A stretch of DNA of 8,684 bases, from assembly GCA_003527145.1 (NCBI GenBank), contig DPSW01000445.1, positions 1 through 8,684 on the forward strand. The letters are read 5' to 3'. Under the pieces are notes generated by a model. That model saw only the letters and a program-made list of their open reading frames with translations. It was not told the DNA's origin and searched no databases. This document shows positions 6,599 to 8,684 of the stretch, piece after piece. The first letter of the stretch is position 1. Each line of letters begins with the position of its first letter. The DNA comes from Clostridiaceae bacterium (GTDB taxonomy: Bacteria > Bacillota > Clostridia > Lutisporales > Lutisporaceae). The translations under genes were made by a program, and so were the position numbers.

Positions 6599-6627
6599 AT
6601 TTTATGACGATTGATCCACTGTGTCAA
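6599..6627 (-). promoter_or_regulatory. Near-consensus sigma-A promoter of the aspartokinase gene
   Basis: On the minus strand a perfect -35 TTGACA (6627-6622) is separated by exactly 17 bp from -10 TAAAAT (6604-6599). Transcription should start near 6592, about 95 nt before the TTG start codon. This is the best promoter in the window. An imperfect inverted repeat, GCAAAT/ATTTG(T)GC, lies just upstream at 6631-6647. Confidence 0.8.
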
Positions 6628-6754
6628 GCTGCAAATTACATTTGTGCGCCAAAATGGACAATAACTTAGAAAAATCTGAATTTCGCAGGAAAGCAGTATG
6701 AATAAATACTAAAAAGGTAAAATATGTAATAAGTTCGGCTATATAAACAATATA
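6628..6754. other. Non-coding stretch between two divergent promoters
   Basis: The whole gap from 6499 to 6900 (402 bp) holds no convincing gene. Its two ends are the aspartokinase promoter and leader on the minus strand and the promoter and leader of the next gene on the plus strand. In the AT-rich stretch between the two promoters I see only the weak inverted repeat at 6631-6647 and no RNA gene or long repeat. Confidence 0.5.
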
Positions 6755-6763
6755 TGATATAAT
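6755..6763 (+). promoter_or_regulatory. Extended -10 promoter for the downstream hypothetical gene
   Basis: TGATATAAT matches the extended -10 form TGnTATAAT, which tolerates a weak -35 (TTCGGC or TCGGCT near 6734-6740). A second overlapping TATAAT follows at 6763-6768. Transcription would start near 6770, giving a 5' leader of about 130 nt before the ATG at 6901. Confidence 0.5.
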
Positions 6764-6802
6764 ATAATCAGCAGGCGCATTGTATTTTAACTTAATTTGT
6801 TG

Positions 6803-6871
6803 TGCTAACTTATGTTAAGCATATAGGAGTTAGGCGGAGCTCAATATCCGTATGCCTGGCTCTTGTTTTTT
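6803..6871 (+). promoter_or_regulatory. Structured 5' leader with terminator-like end
   Basis: Several stems can form and compete. TGCTAAC (6803-6809) pairs with GTTAAGCA (6814-6821) with one bulged A. CTAACT (6805-6810) can instead pair with AGTTAG (6828-6833). AGGCGGA (6832-6838) pairs with TCCG and CCT around 6847-6857, or GAGC (6837-6840) pairs with GCTC (6859-6862). Six T residues follow at 6866-6871, shortly before the ribosome binding site at 6887-6891. This resembles an attenuator or riboswitch expression platform, but I recognise no known riboswitch class. Confidence 0.35.
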
Positions 6872-6900
6872 AATATTGATAAATTTGGAGGATATGAAGA

Positions 6901-7767
6901 ATGAATTTAGAATTGATATTTAATTTACAGCAGAAAGAGGCAAAGGGTATTTTGCCGACAATATTGGAAAAGATTAAAGATAAAGAGGGATTTGTAGCAG
7001 AAATACAGGCTAATGCAATCAAGGGCGATTTTACATCTTTATATATTGTTTCCAGAAACAAAGATTTTTTTGACCAGGGGTTTGTTAACAGCAATGATTT
7101 CAGGTTAAATGCCATAAGTGAAATAATAAAAATAATCAAAGATGAAGGGAGAGATGCTTCATTTCAAAACCAAATCATAAATTATATCATGCAGGTGAGA
7201 GAGAATAATTTTCTAATATATGTCTTAGACAACATATTATATAAAGAAGAATACTTTACCGCCAAAAATATTCAAGTTTTCATTTCAACCTTATCCGGTG
7301 AGTTTAAGGCTTCCAAAATAGATGATGAGCAGAAAGAAAAACTGCAATCTGTAATATATAAGCATTTCATAAATTTACAGGCGGAAACACAAGAATCACT
7401 TTTGAGAATGCTGGAAGCTTTAAAAATAGTTGACTTATATAAAACTGCAGTGCTTTTTAATACTGCCGGAGGGACTATCAGAAAGAATCTGGCGGATACT
7501 GTGAAGAACTATATACCTTATGAAAAGGGCTCCGAGATCATAAACGATTTAAATATATTGAATGCTGATTCGGCTGTAGATGAGAACAGTATGCTGATAT
7601 TCATTATAGCTTTGGGCAAATATGAACCCGGTAAAATTGCCTCCATCATAAAGAAGCTTAAGATCAATAGTATTGTATACGAATATGCTGTAAAAAGGAT
7701 AATAGAGCTGATGGATGAAAGGATAATTGATGAGAGCAAGTTTTCCAATGTTTTGAAAATGATTTAG
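6901..7767 (+). CDS. Hypothetical helical protein, 288 aa
   Basis: I do not recognise this protein. It has no signal peptide, no clear membrane segment and no catalytic motif that I can identify. The sequence is rich in Ile, Leu, Lys, Glu and Asn and reads as successive amphipathic helices (for example residues 15-27, 68-82, 88-112 and 180-200), compatible with an alpha-solenoid or HEAT-like fold; no strict repeat is visible. It is probably cytosolic. The ATG at 6901 is chosen because GGAGG (6887-6891) lies nine bases upstream; the ATG at 6894 is out of frame and too close to that site. The gene appears to be monocistronic, with its own promoter and a structured leader, and it converges on an acetyltransferase gene over a strong hairpin. 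The codon pattern does not differ obviously from its neighbours. A scaffold or binding role is conceivable but unsupported. Confidence 0.8.
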   Translation: MNLELIFNLQQKEAKGILPTILEKIKDKEGFVAEIQANAIKGDFTSLYIVSRNKDFFDQGFVNSNDFRLNAISEIIKIIKDEGRDASFQNQIINYIMQVRENNFLIYVLDNILYKEEYFTAKNIQVFISTLSGEFKASKIDDEQKEKLQSVIYKHFINLQAETQESLLRMLEALKIVDLYKTAVLFNTAGGTIRKNLADTVKNYIPYEKGSEIINDLNILNADSAVDENSMLIFIIALGKYEPGKIASIIKKLKINSIVYEYAVKRIIELMDERIIDESKFSNVLKMI

Positions 7768-7777
7768 CAGGAATAGA

Positions 7778-7806
7778 AGAGAGATTCCATTAGTTGGAAT
7801 CTCTCT
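7778..7806. terminator. Strong hairpin between convergent genes, bidirectional terminator
   Basis: AGAGAGATTCCA (7778-7789) and TGGAATCTCTCT (7795-7806) form a perfect 12-bp stem with a 5-nt loop, TTAGT. It sits between the stop of the hypothetical gene (7767) and the stop of the acetyltransferase gene (7805-7807), which it overlaps by two bases. T-tails are imperfect (AAGAAACCTTTTCTTT on plus), but the position and stem support termination of both genes. Confidence 0.7.
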
Positions 7807-8359
7807 AAGAAACCTTTTCTTTAAAGAAATCTGTGTTTTCGATTCTGCTGAATCCTACTGATTCATAGAACTTAATGAGCCTGTTTTTTAAAGCAACCAT
7901 CTTCTCGTCTTTCGGGTTCATTATATATTCTACTTTACCGTCTATTTTCTCCAAGGGGCCTGGCATAAGATAGATATATAGTATCCTTTTACTGATGCCA
8001 TGCAAGAAGTCAGGAAGGACTTGAAAAATCTTTTTACCCAAGCCTTGGCCTCTGAACTCCTTTTCTATAAACAGTTCAGTAATATAAAAGGCTGTGCCTG
8101 CTGATTTATTTCTTGATAACACTTGCACAAAGAAGCTTTTGATCTCTTCTTCATCTTCCTTGTCCTTAAATTTCAGGACTTTTAATGCTTCATCACCTTT
8201 CAATTCATTGAAAATATTGCTTACATCCAGCAATACTCCCCTGATATAACCTACCTTCTGGTTTTTTTCAATGATATGAATGGTCATCTGTTTTTTATAC
8301 TCCCATAGCTTTAAGATTTTCTTATCGCTATGGTCATTACTGGGGTCGTCCGTTTCCAT
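7805..8359 (-). CDS. GNAT-family N-acetyltransferase
   Basis: Predicted acetyl-CoA-dependent N-acetyltransferase of 184 aa, a typical length for the family. The acetyl-CoA pyrophosphate-binding motif A is clear: strand I-T-E-L-F-I-E at 93-99 followed by R-G-Q-G-L-G-K-K at 103-110, matching R/Q-x-x-G-x-G/A. Motif B is visible near the C-terminus as L-I-K-F-Y-E-S-V-G-F at 161-170. The N-terminal 25 residues are charged and lie outside the conserved fold; residues 27-45 look like the first strands. The ATG at 8359 is supported by AGAGGTG about nine bases upstream. The substrate could be a small amine, an antibiotic, a ribosomal protein or a lysine side chain; the sequence does not decide. It is divergent from a sirtuin-type gene, so a role in reversible acetylation is possible, but the two are not co-transcribed. 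Confidence 0.88.
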   Translation of the reverse strand: METDDPSNDHSDKKILKLWEYKKQMTIHIIEKNQKVGYIRGVLLDVSNIFNELKGDEALKVLKFKDKEDEEEIKSFFVQVLSRNKSAGTAFYITELFIEKEFRGQGLGKKIFQVLPDFLHGISKRILYIYLMPGPLEKIDGKVEYIMNPKDEKMVALKNRLIKFYESVGFSRIENTDFFKEKVS

Positions 8360-8594
8360 AAAAAATTACACCTCTAATCTGATTTCTAAATATATGTTAG
8401 TAGATTTTCATCAAAAAAACAAAGCCCATTTTTTCGGAAAAGCTATCAAATATCAGAAGCTTTCATCGTTTGATTTGTAAAAATATCAGCAGGGTCATAT
8501 TTATTCCGTATATCTAAAGAAAGTATAAGTTTTCACAGTAAAATATATGATAATATATAAATGAAAAGGAAAGTCATACAAAAGTGTTGAAGTA

Positions 8595-8600
8595 TATAAT
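8595..8600 (+). promoter_or_regulatory. Possible -10 element of the sirtuin gene
   Basis: A perfect TATAAT lies 42 bp upstream of the ATG at 8642; no good -35 is found 16-18 bp before it. An alternative, TTGAAG (8587-8592) with TAAAAT (8607-8612), has only a 14-bp spacer. The rest of the 282-bp divergent gap (8360-8641) is very AT-rich, and I see nothing in it beyond these sites and the ribosome binding sites. Confidence 0.3.
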
Positions 8601-8641
8601 ATACGATAAAATGAAAGATTTTCTTGGGAAAGGAGGATTCC

Positions 8642-8684
8642 ATGAAGAGGATTGTTGCATTTACCGGCGCCGGCATATCCAAAG
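8642..8684 (+). CDS. NAD-dependent protein deacylase, sirtuin (Sir2) family, N-terminal fragment
   Basis: Only the first 14 codons are inside the window. They read M-K-R-I-V-A-F-T-G-A-G-I-S-K, and F-T-G-A-G-I-S is the sirtuin NAD-binding signature at the usual distance from the N-terminus. Sirtuins remove acetyl or other acyl groups from lysine, consuming NAD and releasing nicotinamide and O-acyl-ADP-ribose. The start is well supported by AGGAGG at 8631-8636, five bases before the ATG. The short N-terminus before the motif fits a CobB/SrtN-type housekeeping deacylase more than a large defence protein with a Sir2 domain, but the remainder is not visible. The gene is divergent from the GNAT gene. 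Confidence 0.75.
   Translation, partial: MKRIVAFTGAGISK

Noticed and set aside
8360..8641. Possible small gene or RNA in the divergent gap between GNAT and sirtuin genes
   Set aside because: The open frame extending from 8280 to 8480 runs antisense into the GNAT start and has no ribosome binding site; the rest is AT-rich without stable structure.

Overview
The window reads as a low-GC Gram-positive chromosome, most likely from Clostridia. It is AT-rich with purine-rich Shine-Dalgarno sequences, one gene starts at TTG, and several proteins (a two-OB-fold SSB paralogue, paired WYL regulators, a YclM-like aspartokinase) are of types I associate with that class. This is inferred from composition and protein character, not from a database search. 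No rRNA, tRNA, CRISPR array, transposase or phage structural gene is visible.

Left part (1-3891): the end of a plus-strand protein with a HEPN-type R-x4-H motif enters from the left edge. It converges, over a hairpin, on a minus-strand operon of two overlapping WYL-domain transcription regulators (start near 2980, end at 700). Divergent from that operon, across 158 bp with repeated ATGAAAAA half-sites, is a gene for an SSB-like protein with two OB folds. HEPN protein, WYL pair and SSB-like protein form the most unusual neighbourhood here. Some WYL regulators elsewhere sense single-stranded DNA, so control of an SSB-like gene by the WYL pair is a reasonable hypothesis, but it is not shown by the sequence.

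Middle part (3892-6900): a glycerate kinase (plus) and a TTG-started aspartokinase (minus) converge on a bidirectional terminator. The aspartokinase has a near-consensus promoter (TTGACA-17-TAAAAT) and a short leader of about 95 nt. In that leader a terminator-like hairpin with a U-run competes with an upstream hairpin, which suggests attenuation. Facing the other way, an extended -10 promoter and a structured leader of about 130 nt precede the next gene.

Right part (6901-8684): an unrecognised 288-residue, probably all-helical protein converges over a 12-bp-stem hairpin on a GNAT acetyltransferase. Divergent from the acetyltransferase, the first 14 codons of a sirtuin-type deacetylase run off the right edge. 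An acetyltransferase beside a deacylase recalls reversible lysine acetylation pairs, although the GNAT substrate cannot be read from the sequence.
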